From Dermacentor variabilis (lineage: Eukaryota > Arthropoda > Arachnida > Ixodida > Ixodidae), in assembly GCF_050947875.1 (NCBI RefSeq), contig NC_134573.1, positions 71,239,315 through 71,303,314 of the forward strand: DNA of 64,000 bases, written 5' to 3'. Below are positions 41,201 to 52,150 of the stretch, piece after piece. Position numbers and translations under genes: made by a program. Each line of letters opens with the position of its first letter. The first letter of the stretch is position 1. The notes below the pieces were generated by a model. That model made no database searches and was not told where the DNA came from. It saw only the letters and a program-made list of their open reading frames with translations.

Positions 41201-44200
41201 AATTCTCTCTACAAGATGGTTCATTTAATGTTAAGGACACTAGTGCGAGTTGCTAACCCTTTTGAACTGCCCTGCCCAAGTATACTTGTCTGGGTGCGAC
41301 GCACGCCAATAAAGTTTTTACACACTGCCTGCGCACACCCTACCTCCATTGAGATAATTTATAACTGTGAAACATGTATATGCCTGCTGCACCAGCTACA
41401 CAGAAGATGGTTAACCTTTTTGAAATTCTGTGGGATGTTTTGTTTTTACGCGATCAACTTTATAACAAACCTTTTATCTCTTGGAGTTGCTCTCATCTCT
41501 TCGCTTTTGACATGGTGGACCAGCACCAGAAGCTGGTTGTAAATCAATAATTTCTTCTTAACTCCAATTTAGAGGACTTTGACTTCGATTACTTTTTGCC
41601 TGTGGAACACTAATTATCCTAGTTAAAATAATCAGTTAACATGTCTTAATTTTTGTTTTGAATATTCAGAGGAAAAAAAAAACGAATAATATGTTCAGCA
41701 GCATATCACCAATAAATGAATTTCAATTTAAGGCCTGCTAAAGTGTTATTTGCACAAAAAAGTGAATTTGTTGCACTTTGGAATTTACCTCCTGTATACA
41801 CTGAGCAGAAGCAACTGAGGTGCCAGACACCGAAGGGCACCTTAGTTGCTTCTGCTCACTGTGTCCACTTCTCGGTGACAGGCAGAGTGGACTTTTGCTG
41901 TTGAGGAGAACCTGTAAAGGGAATAGAATGGGTTGTTATTTTGGCTAGTTATCATTTTGTCAGGGACAACAAAACACCGAGGAAGAAGTGCTCTTGTATG
42001 GGTCCTCATCATGATTAATGAGAAACTTTGGGCATTGTCAGGATTACTGTGTGTTTTGTGTGTGTACTGCTAGTTCGAAAATGGAATACACCAAATGGCA
42101 CCATTTCTTCTGAAAATATTCTGCACATACAAAAGGTAGTAGTGCCTTGCTTTTTGAGGCCCAAGGACAGAGACACAGCGGAGCAAACACCTTCAACAGG
42201 TTGACACCAATGTCTGCCGCGGAGTACAGTCCGGTGATGACTCGGCATATTGTAATGGAATGTAAGGATATCCCTCCAGCCAGAGTCAGAGTGAAAGTCC
42301 ACCTTCCCGAAGCACTGGAGTTCAAAGTTTAAGGGAGCTTAACTGGGTCAGTGGGGAAGATAGACAAGAGACGATTGGGGAGTCTTGGTGTGAAAAAAAA
42401 AAGGCAAGGAAGACATGGGCCCTCACAGGCATAGGTAAAGATATGCAGATTGCTAGATTGCAATGGGATATAGCAAGACCTCATTTATCAGATATGCAAC
42501 ACGCAGGCCAGCCATGTTCTCAGTGCATGCATTTAAGCAATCCATAATAAAATGAAATACTACTCACAATGACATTGATAAGCACCACCATCTAGATCCA
42601 AAAACTGCTACTAGTAGCAAATTGGCTGACACACTTATCGGTTAATATTTAGTTTTCCTGGGAAGAGCATTCAGAGGGATATAGCGACGAATAGTGATGG
42701 GGCAGAGGTGATCACGAACGACGGTCATGTAGGGAATGTGAACGGCTGAAGCGTCAGGTTGATGTAGAAACGTTTCGGAGCGGCGAGCTAGGACGAGTAG
42801 AAAACAGTGGGGGATGGCTGTCATTGTGGTGATGGTAAAAAAAATGAGCGAGAGGATAAGGGTGGGCAATATCGGCAACAAAGAGAAATATGACCCACGC
42901 TGTGGCAATAAAAGCAGATGGGCTTGTCATCCTGTATTCTCCATTTGGCAGGATCAGTGAAACGTTGCTGTATTTCTAGGCAGAGCAACAGAAGAAACCT
43001 GAGAGTGTGTAAAGAACCGGTGGGCTGTAACGTTAGCCTGCTCTTCTCTAATGATAGATTGATTTGAAGAGATTGTTGGTCAGGAATTATCGGAAGAGTG
43101 TGTGAAAAAGGAAAGTGGCGAGGCCACCTAGATTCCATGATGCATGATGCAGACAAGGTTATTGGTGTTAGGCAGCTTATTGGGTGGCTGAAGGTGCGCG
43201 CAGGATGACATAGCAGCAGTATTTGGAAGCCGTGTGGCAATGCGGCGACTCTTCAGTTCTTCAAAATGCTTGCACTCCTTGATAATGTCAACGGCTGAGC
43301 AGTCCTAAAGGCAAGCAAGTTGAAAGCATCATCAGTGATGGCTTTCAGGATATCGCTTACCTTGTTCATGTTGATCATGTTGGTATTGACTCTGCAGCAA
43401 AGGGCAATAATGTTGCATATATTCGACACATATGACTCCGTGGAAAATTGAGCATGACAGGAGAGGTCTTTTGAAGTGGCGTGCTGGCAACCAGTTGGCT
43501 TGCCAAATGGGTCATAAAGCATCTGCTTGCATACATCCCAGCTCGTCAGCTCTGCCTCTTGAATGTCAAACCAGATGCGTGCTGTCCTGAGGTAGAAAGC
43601 GACATTGGTGAGCGTCACTGTTGGGTCCCACCGATTGTTCACTGCACTGCACTCGTATTCCCAAGACAGTCATTGATGTTCACGGTATCGGTGCTGCAAA
43701 GAGAGCCAGGGTCGCAGGGTTGGATCACGATCACCAGCTGGGGTGCCGGTGTTGTGGTTGAAGCAGTGATCCCATCTTTTGGCATAGTGGAACTGGGCAG
43801 GACATGTCTGCTGTGGAGTTCCGTCTTGCACACTACCCCACACCTCCGCCAAAATGCCACAGGTAGAGATAGAAATACAGTTGCAAGATCTTCACCAAGC
43901 TACAACACAGCCGAGGTGGTGGAAAATACAATCTCCATAATTGTTGTTCTCTTCCACCCAGTGACAAACATCGTCTTTGTCACAGTGCCTGCAGTCTTAG
44001 ACAATATTGCAAGATATTTTATCTTATGAAAACTACACTCGTCTGCCGTATTGGTGCGGATTCCAATGATGATTACACTTGTAACCAGTACGGAGAGGGT
44101 TAACTACCTTAGGCTAGGACAATGCGTTGCCACTGTCCATTGGGGTGGCATCAGCAATCATCTTCATTGATTGTGTTGTGCAGCTCAAGTCGTGGATGAC

Positions 44201-46473
44201 GGCTCTGCGAGTGCCAGTGCCGCGGATTCAACGGCTTCTCCGGGCACTGCATGAGGCCCTGCTGGAGTGCCGGCAGGGTGGCGAGCTGGCCTCGCGCGTT
44301 ATGGTCGAACTGCTGTCCACCTACACGGAGGACAATGCGTCACAAGCACGTGACGACGCGCACCGCTGCATCGTCTCATGCCTGGCTGATCCGACCATGT
44401 TCCTGCTGGACCATCTGCTGCCCCTGAAGCCTGTGCGCTTCCTCGAAGGCGAGCTTGTGCACGACCTGCTCACCATCTTTGTAGCCGACAAGCTGTCTGC
44501 CTACCTCGCTTTCTATCAGGTACGAAATGCATCAGCATTTGAGGCATTCAGTAGTTCCAGTCATGCATTGCTGCACATTGGGCTAGTACCCATCCTCTTT
44601 CAATGCTTTCATGATGAACCCTGCTAGATAGTACTGCAGACCAAAGTTGTTACTTGTGTGCTTTGGAAAATCTGAAATAAAACAATGATTATTGATTAGT
44701 ATTATTCGCTGGAATCCTAAGTTGCAACACTGACTTACAATATCTTAAAAGCCATGATGAAATAATTGAACAGACATTTACCTTATTTGCACAATCAACC
44801 AACCGTTCTTTTTTTCCAAAGAAGGTGACATCATTTGAGGAGAGGGTTCATTATGGGAGAAAGAAAGTTGACATACTTTTTTGTAACAGCCAAAATTTCA
44901 TATCGCTGTGTAGATAACTATCGTGATCACAACCCTACCTTTACATGTATAGTAAGAACACATCTGCCATGTGAATCAAAAGTTCACTCAGAAAACGCTG
45001 CTGGCCACTTACCCATTGTTCTCACTAGTGTGGGTGGTCGTCGGCCTACAGAGCATTATCTTCAGTACTGTCCAGGCAGTTTGAGGCTTCTTGAGGTTTC
45101 TTAAGGCTGCGTTTTCTAAAGCTAGCTTTGCTTCAATCCTCAAAATGTGCAGCAATCCTTTTTCATAGCTTTAAGCTTGACCTATTGTTTTCTGCAGTAG
45201 CACGCATGCACTGGGTCGATGCTGAAATGCCGTCCAGCAGTGCAGTAGCCATGCTCTATGGCATGCTATGTGACCTTCAGCTTGAAACCGGCCATGTAAC
45301 TGACGCAGTGGACCATTGCATGATGTGCAGACGTGCAGCACCCCAGAAATAAAGAAAAGTCTTGGCATAAACTCTTTTGTTGTTCACTTGGTACAAAATA
45401 GTGGACATGAACTTCAAGCATACCGAACTGGCTGCGCGGGACATAGAAGCACCCACGCACTGATCAGCATCATAAAGGAATGCTGGGACACAACATGCAT
45501 TTCTCGCTCATTACAACATGCAAAATCAGGCGGACCCTCCAGTGCCCTACAGCCAACTGCATTAGCGGTGCTGTTGCAGGCGATGGTTCAGGGTGGCCGT
45601 TCCGTGCCACTTGCAGCAACTGCAAGAATAGACACTCGGAATGCCATATCTGAGACACACTCTCATCGAACGGGCCGTAAATTTGCTAGCGTTTGAGCGC
45701 AACTGTGGCTGAAGTTAGGACCTTGTGCTCTATTTTCAGAGGCTACTGCCCAATGTATATAACCTGCCTTGGGTGGCCCAAAAATAGTCAATCTGTGGTC
45801 AAATTTCACACCACTATGATTATCTCAAGAACCACGTGCTGCTTACAGCACATTGAGTTTTCGGCAGCCCATCAGAAACTTTTAATTGCCAAAAACTGCA
45901 GTGAGGATTTTAAAATATTTCTCTTACTTTTATTGTTTAGATGCACGTAATATAAAATGTTAGCATCATTTTAAACATTTGGACCAGAAAGTGTCAAGAA
46001 AATAGGTCTACAGAGTTTGTCTCTTTCTTCTGCCAGCTGCACCTGAGCGTGATCTTGAGTGGATATTTGTCTTTTCTTTCTTGCACCACCAGGCAAACAA
46101 GGACTTTGTGTCCTCCCTGGGGCTGTCACACGAGCAAAACCTGCACAAGATGCGGCTGCTGACGCTCATGCAACTGGCCGAGTCCCGGCGCGAACTGCCC
46201 TTTGAGCTGCTGCAGCAGGAGCTCCAGCTCCAGGACGTGGAAGGGTTCGTGGTGGAGGCACTGCGGACGCGCATGCTCACTGCCAAGATTGACCAGACAG
46301 GCCGCAAGGTCATTGTGGGCACCACGGTGCACCGCACCTTCGGCCGCCACCAGTGGGTCCAGCTCAAGGAGAGCCTCGTCCAGTGGCACGAGCGGCTGCG
46401 GCATGTTGAGGCCAGCATGGACCGAGTCGTACGCGCCCACTTTGAGCCGCTGGCAGCCCCGCCCACGGCATGA
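37802..46473 (+). CDS. eIF3m: Eukaryotic translation initiation factor 3 subunit M
   Basis: Three coding exons, 37802-38242, 44184-44519 and 46093-46473, join on codon boundaries (all phase 0) into 385 residues, close to the 374 of the human protein. Diagnostic stretches are ACDVCF-like NVCDVCFRE, VRYTVY-like LRYDVYYNLVKAA, MVELLSTYTEDNASQARDDA, HRCIVSCLADP, LKPVRFLEGELVHDLLTIFV, LHEQN-like LSHEQNLHKMRLLTLMQLA and KIDQTGRKVIVGT with HRTFGRHQW. The C-terminal half holds the PCI domain and its winged helix. eIF3m is a PCI subunit of eIF3, which loads mRNA and the ternary complex on the 40S ribosome in the cytoplasm. The start is the ATG in AAAGCCATGAG. The frame is open further upstream, but homology begins at MSTPTFIDVG. 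No defect was seen. Confidence 0.97.
38399..38470 (+). repeat. Dispersed repeat copy shared with 7.8 kb
   Basis: GGCAAACGGAGGCC...AGAGCACCTGAGGTTATAATAAAGC aligns with 7805-7880 in the same orientation. It abuts the foldback element, so both may belong to one larger mobile unit. Confidence 0.55.
38467..38678. mobile_element. Foldback (long inverted repeat) element in eIF3m intron 1
   Basis: The left arm 38467-38547 and right arm 38583-38678 are imperfect reverse complements over about 80 bp, closing with the perfect 13-bp pair GCGTGCCAGGGGT / ACCCCTGGCACGC around a 35-base loop. AAAGCTGG / CTAGCTTT and GTGGGTTGGG / CCCCAACCAAC pair further out. As RNA it would form a long hairpin in the pre-mRNA about 225 bp after exon 1. 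Mismatches show some age. Confidence 0.7.
38679..39337 (+). other. eIF3m intron 1, no feature seen
   Basis: Intronic sequence with an A-run at about 39090. Nothing coding or mobile was recognised. Confidence 0.4.
39338..39468. mobile_element. Small MITE with TATAC.RGTGTCACACG termini
   Basis: The left TATACCAGTGTCACACG and the right end (reverse complement TATACGGGTGTCACACG) pair with two mismatches over 17 bp. The 131-bp interior is rich in GATCGTGATCGG/GATCGCGATC words, themselves palindromic. It is short and GC-rich compared with the intron. Confidence 0.65.
39469..41802 (+). other. eIF3m intron 1, with G17 run
   Basis: A run of 17 G residues lies at 39906-39922. No exon or element border was recognised in the rest. 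Confidence 0.45.
41803..41857. ncRNA. miRNA-precursor-like hairpin (candidate)
   Basis: Two 22-base arms, 41803-41824 (GAGCAGAAGCAACTGAGGTG plus CC) and 41836-41857, pair with a single mismatch that would be a G-U or A-C wobble in RNA, around an 11-base loop. Partial pairing extends about 5 bp below the stem. Size, near-perfect pairing and loop length suit a small-RNA hairpin in the first intron of eIF3m. It could equally be a tiny snap-back repeat. No seed match to a known miRNA is claimed. Confidence 0.35.
41858..42639 (+). other. eIF3m intron 1, no feature seen
   Basis: Intronic sequence between the hairpin and the gypsy gag relic. No gene or element was recognised. Confidence 0.4.
42640..43860 (-). 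mobile_element. Ty3/gypsy gag relic with zinc knuckle
   Basis: On the minus strand a gag-like frame (43642-43253) reads NNRWDPTVTLTNVAFYLRTA, WFDIQEAELTSWDVCKQ, YDPFGKPTGCQ and DDAFNLLAF. After a frameshift it continues to a CX2CX4HX4C zinc knuckle, ICFYCHSVGHISLCC (42916-42869). Upstream, QPCDPGSLCSTD in another frame is the start of the capsid-like domain. No LTR was located. It lies antisense in eIF3m intron 1 and cannot encode a full gag. Confidence 0.82.
43861..44183 (+). other. End of eIF3m intron 1
   Basis: Ends with TTGATTGTGTTGTGCAG, the acceptor of exon 2. No other feature was seen. Confidence 0.6.
44184..44519 (+). CDS. eIF3m: eIF3m exon 2
   Basis: Encodes residues 148-259, from LKSWMTALRVPVPRIQRLLR to YLAFYQ, including MVELLSTYTEDNASQARDDA and the conserved LEGELVHDLLTIFV. 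It runs from acceptor TTGTGCAG|CTC to donor CAG|GTACGA and covers the first part of the PCI domain. Confidence 0.97.
44520..46092 (+). other. eIF3m intron 2
   Basis: A phase-0 intron of 1.57 kb. No transposon ends or RNA genes were recognised; short open frames inside it have no family resemblance. Confidence 0.7.
46093..46473 (+). CDS. eIF3m: eIF3m exon 3 (terminal coding exon)
   Basis: Encodes residues 260-385 and the TGA stop. It begins ANKDFVSSLGLSHEQN after CACCACCAG and carries the winged-helix end of the PCI domain with KIDQTGRKVIVGTTVHRTFG. The last residues (HFEPLAAPPTA) are lineage-specific. Confidence 0.97.
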   Translation, partial: ANKDFVSSLGLSHEQNLHKMRLLTLMQLAESRRELPFELLQQELQLQDVEGFVVEALRTRMLTAKIDQTGRKVIVGTTVHRTFGRHQWVQLKESLVQWHERLRHVEASMDRVVRAHFEPLAAPPTA

Positions 46474-46624
46474 AGAAAAAAATCTGCGCTTCACTGCTTC
46501 TAGGAGATAAAAACATTCTTTCAGTATTGTATGCCTCATCTGTGCGCAACTGATGCTGCTGCGTGGCGCGATTTGTTGAGCTGCAAACCGCTTGACAAAA
46601 CAATTTTTTAGAAATTTAAATGAA

Positions 46625-46630
46625 AATAAA
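46625..46630 (+). promoter_or_regulatory. Poly(A) signal of eIF3m
   Basis: AATAAA about 150 bp after the stop codon, giving a short 3' UTR. Confidence 0.8.
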
Positions 46631-47261
46631 CATAAAAGGCAGTTGCTACCAGCAGCAGTGACTTCTCATGCCGTGCATTACAACAGCCATCGCCTTTGAC
46701 TAGCACAAGCGAAGGAATAAGCAATGGGCTAAGTTTAACTTACTGATGCAGTTCAACTGTGGTGTTCGAAAGAGATGGTGAAAAACCTTACTGAAATTAC
46801 TGTTTGTTCAAGATGGTTGTCACAGAACATAATGAACAGCAGTAGGATACAAGAGTCTGTGGCGTTGAAATTGCAGGGTTCTGTGAAAGCATGCACTTTA
46901 TGCCACCGCATTGTAGCTCCCACTGCTGGCATATGCGAGCCTGGCTCACCGTCATTCTAACCTCTCCTTTTTGTCGTGCTCTTCACTGTCAGTTTCCTGA
47001 AGGAACTCTATTATTCAGATGCTGACTTAACGGGTGCTTCTTGCATGAGCATGGCTAATGGAAGTGACTAAAACAAACATCAATAAACAGTCCTTGTGCA
47101 ATTGAACCTTTGAGCTACCTGGAAAGTGATGCTCTATGCACTCGTTGGCCATAGTTGGCTCTTGAACCACAAAAGATAACATTCATCATGCTCTGTGTTC
47201 CCTGAGAAGTGGCACTGGAAAAGTTTGTAATGCCAGCTTATGTTGTGCTAAATTCAAAGAA
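46631..47261. other. Intergenic sequence
   Basis: No gene or repeat was recognised. Confidence 0.4.
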
Positions 47262-47445
47262 ATGTCCGAGAAGCATTGGGCTGCTGAGCTTGAAGTCGTG
47301 GGTTCGATCCTGGTTGTATTTGAATGGGGCCACAATGCAAGAACACTTATGTGCTACCATGCATTGGGTGCTGTTGAAGAACCTCAGGTGGTGAAAATTA
47401 ATCCGGATCCCCCAACTACAGTGTGCCTCATAATCATACTTTTAA
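47262..47445 (+). mobile_element. Old, degenerate tRNA-derived SINE
   Basis: The order of SINE landmarks is kept with many changes: CTGCTGAGCTTGAAGTCGTG, GGTTCGATCCTGG (B-box-like), GCATTGGGTGCTGTTGAAGA, CCTCAGGTGGTGAAAATTAA, CCCAACTACAGTGTGCCTC, then ATAATCATAC. It is the most diverged of the SINE copies with a recognisable B box. Confidence 0.7.
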
Positions 47446-49353
47446 TTTAAATGTGCGAGAAGGGCTGAAAGGAAAGTTTTATTTACTGAACAGTGATTCT
47501 GAACACATTTAAAATCAGTCGAAGCACACCCAGCTTTCAGTGGTATGGTGTGGCCTGAAAAAGTTGGCACACGCATTCATAAGTAACAAAAATTTTTTTA
47601 ACAAATTATGTTGGTGTTTTTTATACGTAAACAAGAGCAGGACCTGTCTTTAAAGGCAGTATCTATGTTACGTCTAACTATTCATGAACGAATATCAAAT
47701 GTCCCTGCATCTAAGGAAATAACAGGAAGCCACAAAACTTCTGTGTACTATACTGTTTTAATAGGAACGATACAGACCATTGACAATAAAAATTTAAGCC
47801 AGACTCTTCTAATGATGGCTATCCAAATGTGCGAATAGCCGAAACCCACCATATGTATGAGGTGTCCCAGACTCCTCTCGTGTTTCCCTCTGGTGCAGCG
47901 CCACTGTGGAGTCTGCGCAGGCCCAATGGTGGTGCATGCACACACAGTCGCTCAAGTTGGCGTCAAAAGAGGTTGATTAAAGAGCAGTATATAACCAGTG
48001 GCACATTGCCAAGTGAATGGCCCACATTTTTCGACTACACTAGCTTTGGCATCCACCTATATTTTTGGACCACACTATCTCCATGATTGGCCCATATTTT
48101 TGGCGGTATAGCTAGATAGCCGGAGCTAAAATTAGTTTCACTATGCCAAGAATGCTATTTGCACTAGATAGGTACACCTGGTAAAGCACTATTTGTTCAT
48201 TTGGCTTATTATTACCAGGGCAAATGAAGGTGAAAAATATATCTTGAATTTCATGCCGAAATCTCCATTTAAGTACACCTTGGCATCACAGATTTCAAAA
48301 AATTTCTATTTTGCCATTTTGGCAGAGTTAAAGTTCTCAACGACTGCTAGATTGAGTGTTTGGTTGCTTTAGCGTAGTCCATCTTCACTGATATGCAATT
48401 AAGTAGATCTAGGCAGACGCCATCAAAGTGCATGTGGCGGTGAATTTGGTGTTGAAATTTCTGGGTGGTGTTACCCAGAAGGCAGTTATGAGCTTAATGC
48501 ACAGGGCAGCTCTAGCGTCTGGAAACCAGCACTTTATTTTTGCATGCTGTAGCTCTTTAGCAGAGCTTGAGCTAACGCTGGCTATAATCTACCATAATAG
48601 CATTGAATGTATGGCCATTCTCATCACATTGTAATGGTCTGCAATGTATGCTCATCACATTTAATCCTGTAATGTATGCTTTGGTGCCGGAGTTAACAAC
48701 CTTCGGTGCCCAGCAAACAAAACCTCTTCCAAAGACAATATAATTGAAACCTGTAGCATTCCTCATACAGCGGACGCTGGCTGAATGCCATACGAGGTGT
48801 TTTGTGAGCTGGCGTCAATGTGTGTAAAGCTCAACTGTTCTGCAAGCATCCATAGTGGGCTTTGGGATGCACTCTTCCCACCAGGAAAAAAAGACTTTAA
48901 TGGCTGTTGTTGGTGAAATATGGCACATACTTACGCATGAGGGATTGGCCAAGATTTTCCATGAATACAACATTGAATGGTTTTATAAGCTAACGTGAGA
49001 GTAAATAATACCAATATGTAACAAAAATGAGCAAAAAGTAATTGGAAAGCGAACGGAGGTTGATTTATGATGGAGTCACAAGGGGGACATAAGAGGATTT
49101 GTGTTAATAGTATGAAAACAGGTGTTAAATTAGGATGTCATCCCTCAGTAGCAACTATGTGAACATTCCAGACATGTCCCTAGCTGCTCACACCAAAAGA
49201 TAAACAAAAGGCTAAGGTCAACATGCAAAGGGGTAGCTGTCAGAATAAGTATTTTTGGTATGATACTTATAGGAAAATGGAGGAATTGATCCAATTCCAT
49301 ATCCTCACATGAAACACTTGACAATACGAATCTACACCTGCTCATTTGAAGGC
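47446..49353. other. Intergenic sequence
   Basis: No gene was recognised. A small imperfect tandem repeat built on CTCATCACATT...AATGTATG occurs at about 48622-48680. Confidence 0.4.
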
Positions 49354-49357
49354 TTAA

Positions 49358-50120
49358 AGGGTAACTCCGGTGATTTTTTGATGTCCACTGACAGTAACAA
49401 AATTTTTAATATAACTTCTCTATTGGACTTTGATTTTCTGTGCCAGGCGATATGACTGCAAGTCGATTAATTTTCCTGAAAATGAATTTTAAAGATAGGT
49501 TGCATGTTCCCGACTCATGCCCATGAATGTGTGACATTTTGCTCACCATTCTGTGTTTGCGACGTCAGAGACTACACCGCCACTTCGCCCAGAAACGCTG
49601 AATCGGGCCCCTTTTTCTACTCGACAACGGCCGACAATCACTGTTTTGACAGACGTGATAACTGGTGCTTCTCTTCATCTTGCCGCAGCACAATGTGTTG
49701 AACTTGTATGTCAGCTGCCTTGCATAGTGGCGGTGGGTCAAAGCAAACGGCAATCCTTCAGTACTCATATTGTCGCGGAAATCGCCACTGCCTAGTTTGA
49801 AAGAGCTGGAAAAGCTCCCCGTGTCATCAGAAGACATTGTCAGGTTTGGTTTTTTGGCATTAGCACCACGCATACTACCTGCTCAGCACGAGTTCTGCTT
49901 AGTTTACATTACGGTAGTGTAGGATCTGACATCATCGGCTTATCATGACATCACATGAAGCAGCTACCTGTTTCGGTTCCAGTACCTCGCTTATTGGTTA
50001 TTTAAAATTATTGAGGAGTTCCTAAGCAAACTGAACCACCCTACCAGTGACAGGACTGTCAATGCCATTTGAAAATGAAATATCTTAATATGGCTCAAAA
50101 AAATATGTCATAATTGCCCT
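49358..50120. mobile_element. TTAA-flanked MITE, larger subfamily
   Basis: Left end AGGGTAACTCCGG and right end ATAATTGCCCT are partly inverted (AGGG.AA.T), with TTAA at 49354-49357 and 50121-50124. The 763-bp interior has no transposase. Terminal similarity is lower than in the 30400 copy. Confidence 0.6.
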
Positions 50121-50285
50121 TTAAGTGCAGAATTCAACACTGTAGAAAACAAAATGATACCTCATACTGTCTGGGACATGCACAGACATCCCAAAAAAAA
50201 ACAGCAAAATATTTTTTAAATCCACAACAGTGCGGAGGGGCTCATAGTCAACAGAATTTGGCAATAGTCAGAAGGGTAAGGATAA

Positions 50286-50304
50286 GTATATATATATATA
50301 TATA
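50286..50304. repeat. (TA)n microsatellite
   Basis: About nine TA repeats within AT-rich intergenic DNA. Confidence 0.95.
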
Positions 50305-50901
50305 AAAACCTACAAACCTATTAAGCACTCCTTTTGCCAAATTGTCTGAAACTTCATTGCGCATAAGTTAACAGTGACCAGAAATGGCAAGAAAAAAAAA
50401 ATATCTCTTCAAGATTGAACGAAAAAGAACATGTAGTGACCATTGAGAAGTGAATCGCTGGGCTAGTTGGCTTGACGTGGTGATGGGGTAAAAACAGTGC
50501 ATAATACCATGTCGATCGAAGAAATGAGAACACACACCACAAATCGCCGTCCGTGGTGTCTCTTCTCGTTTCTTTTGTCTTGATTTTATGCGCTGTTCTT
50601 ACCCCCATTACCATTCAGAAGTGCATTCTTTGCACTTTCCGGTGACATAAGACTAGACATTTTGGGAGAACGATTATATGCGACACAAAGATGGACATGT
50701 AGTCCAGAAGGAGGACAGAAAAACATTCGACAATGTTTCAGAGGAAAACCAACTGCCAATCAATGTCATATTTCTGAGAGGGCGCAAATTGACACCACCA
50801 AGTAGGAAGGAAAACTGTGCAAATACTCGTCCAGAAGTCCAAACGTATGTCTGACCAGTTAGTGGCTTAGCATTACTAAGGGAATTCTGTATACTAGACT
50901 A
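50305..50901. other. Intergenic sequence, no feature seen
   Basis: No exon or terminal repeat was recognised. Confidence 0.4.
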
Positions 50902-50955
50902 ATGTAAGGGCCGCACTTTTTTTTCCACAATTTTGATGATGTGCGGCCCTTACAT
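50902..50955. repeat. Perfect 15-bp hairpin
   Basis: ATGTAAGGGCCGCAC at 50902-50916 is followed after 24 bases by its exact reverse complement at 50941-50955. It is probably a sub-terminal hairpin of a DNA transposon, since the nearby elements at 10423-11375 have similar sub-terminal GTGCGATCATTAC inverted words. Confidence 0.8.
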
Positions 50956-51916
50956 GGGACTGAACTTTTTGGTCAACATACTGCCGGCACAGCCGGCAAC
51001 TACTGCACACCCCAGATCCTCTAATGCACCGTTGCCTCAGAGGTCAACGGGCAGAACATCCATGCATTAAGAAGAGCTACATTACGTATGCATGTTATGT
51101 GCGCATGCATGCGAGCGCCATTCTTCTTGGCCTTCCGCCACGTGCAAGTGGCTCATTGAACTAACTGAACTTTTTAAAGTATAGTGCATCAAAAAATTTG
51201 CAGTCAAACGTACACACGAGCTGTAGACATGATAGCCACTGAACAGAAGACATTTTGTAGCCATCTTGGACCAGCCAAACGTGGCTAGAAGACATTTTGT
51301 TGAAGTTCTTATGGCTTGCACTTTGCTAATATTTTTATAAAATGTCGCCTAAAGACGGCTAGAAAACGTTTTTTGAAAATGTCTACAAGGTATCTAGCTG
51401 ACCTGTATTTGGATACAATGTATAAAATAACATTACGGTGCTTTCCTCGACTGCATGTTGACACGTGTACACTTGTTTATGGGGTGACCACGTTTCACCG
51501 TCTTAACAAATGTCATCGCTAAATGCAGGACGTGCCTGAATGTATCAGAAGTTTCTCGAATGTTACTGATGCTTCTATCCGCTGTCTATTGTCACCGAAC
51601 CTTGTGTAATCTGATTGCATGTATGCGTGATACAAATTGTGTGCTACTTTCTGGAAGACACGCAGGCACCAGCGATTACTCTGGAACCTTCGATGACTCA
51701 TGTATAAAAGCAAGCGCGCTTGACCCGCTGATCAGGTTTTCGACGATCGCCAACTGTATTCGCCGCTATCATTGTTCTTTGAGTGTAGCCTGTTTTTGAG
51801 GGCACAGGTTTGCCCACTAAAATGCTAGTTTCGTCAATCACAGTGTTGCTGCCTTCTTCACTGTCACTACTATGTGACCATATGTGTTTGTGTTTTTCAG
51901 TGCTTTCCTGACTCAA
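50956..51916. other. Intergenic sequence
   Basis: GACATTTTGT(A/T)G-type short repeats occur around 51245-51380, for example AGAAGACATTTTGT twice. No gene was recognised. Confidence 0.4.
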
Positions 51917-52150
51917 CCCGTCACAGTGGCTTAGTGGCTAGTGTTCCGCTGCTGAGCACGAGGTCGCGGGATGAAATCCTGGCCGCAGCGGCCACATTTC
52001 GATGGGGGCAAAATGCAAAAAAACACCCGCTTCCCGTGCATTGGGGGCACGTTAAAGATCCCCTGGTGGTCAAAATCAATTCAGAGTCCTCCACTATGGT
52101 GTGTCCCATAATCAAATCGTGGTTTTGGCACGTAAAACCCGGAATTCGAA
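51917..52150 (+). mobile_element. Full-length tRNA-derived SINE
   Basis: The head CCGTCACAGTGGCTTAGTGG is followed by a GCGGGATGAAATCCTGG B-box-like stretch, GCATTGGGGGCACGTTAAAG, CCCCTGGTGGTCAAAAT, CTCCACTATGGTGTGTCCC, then GTGGTTTTGGCACGTAAAAC. No clear target duplication was found. Confidence 0.85.

Noticed and set aside
46126..46539. Minus-strand frames over eIF3m exon 3
   Set aside because: Antisense shadows of the GC-rich coding exon.
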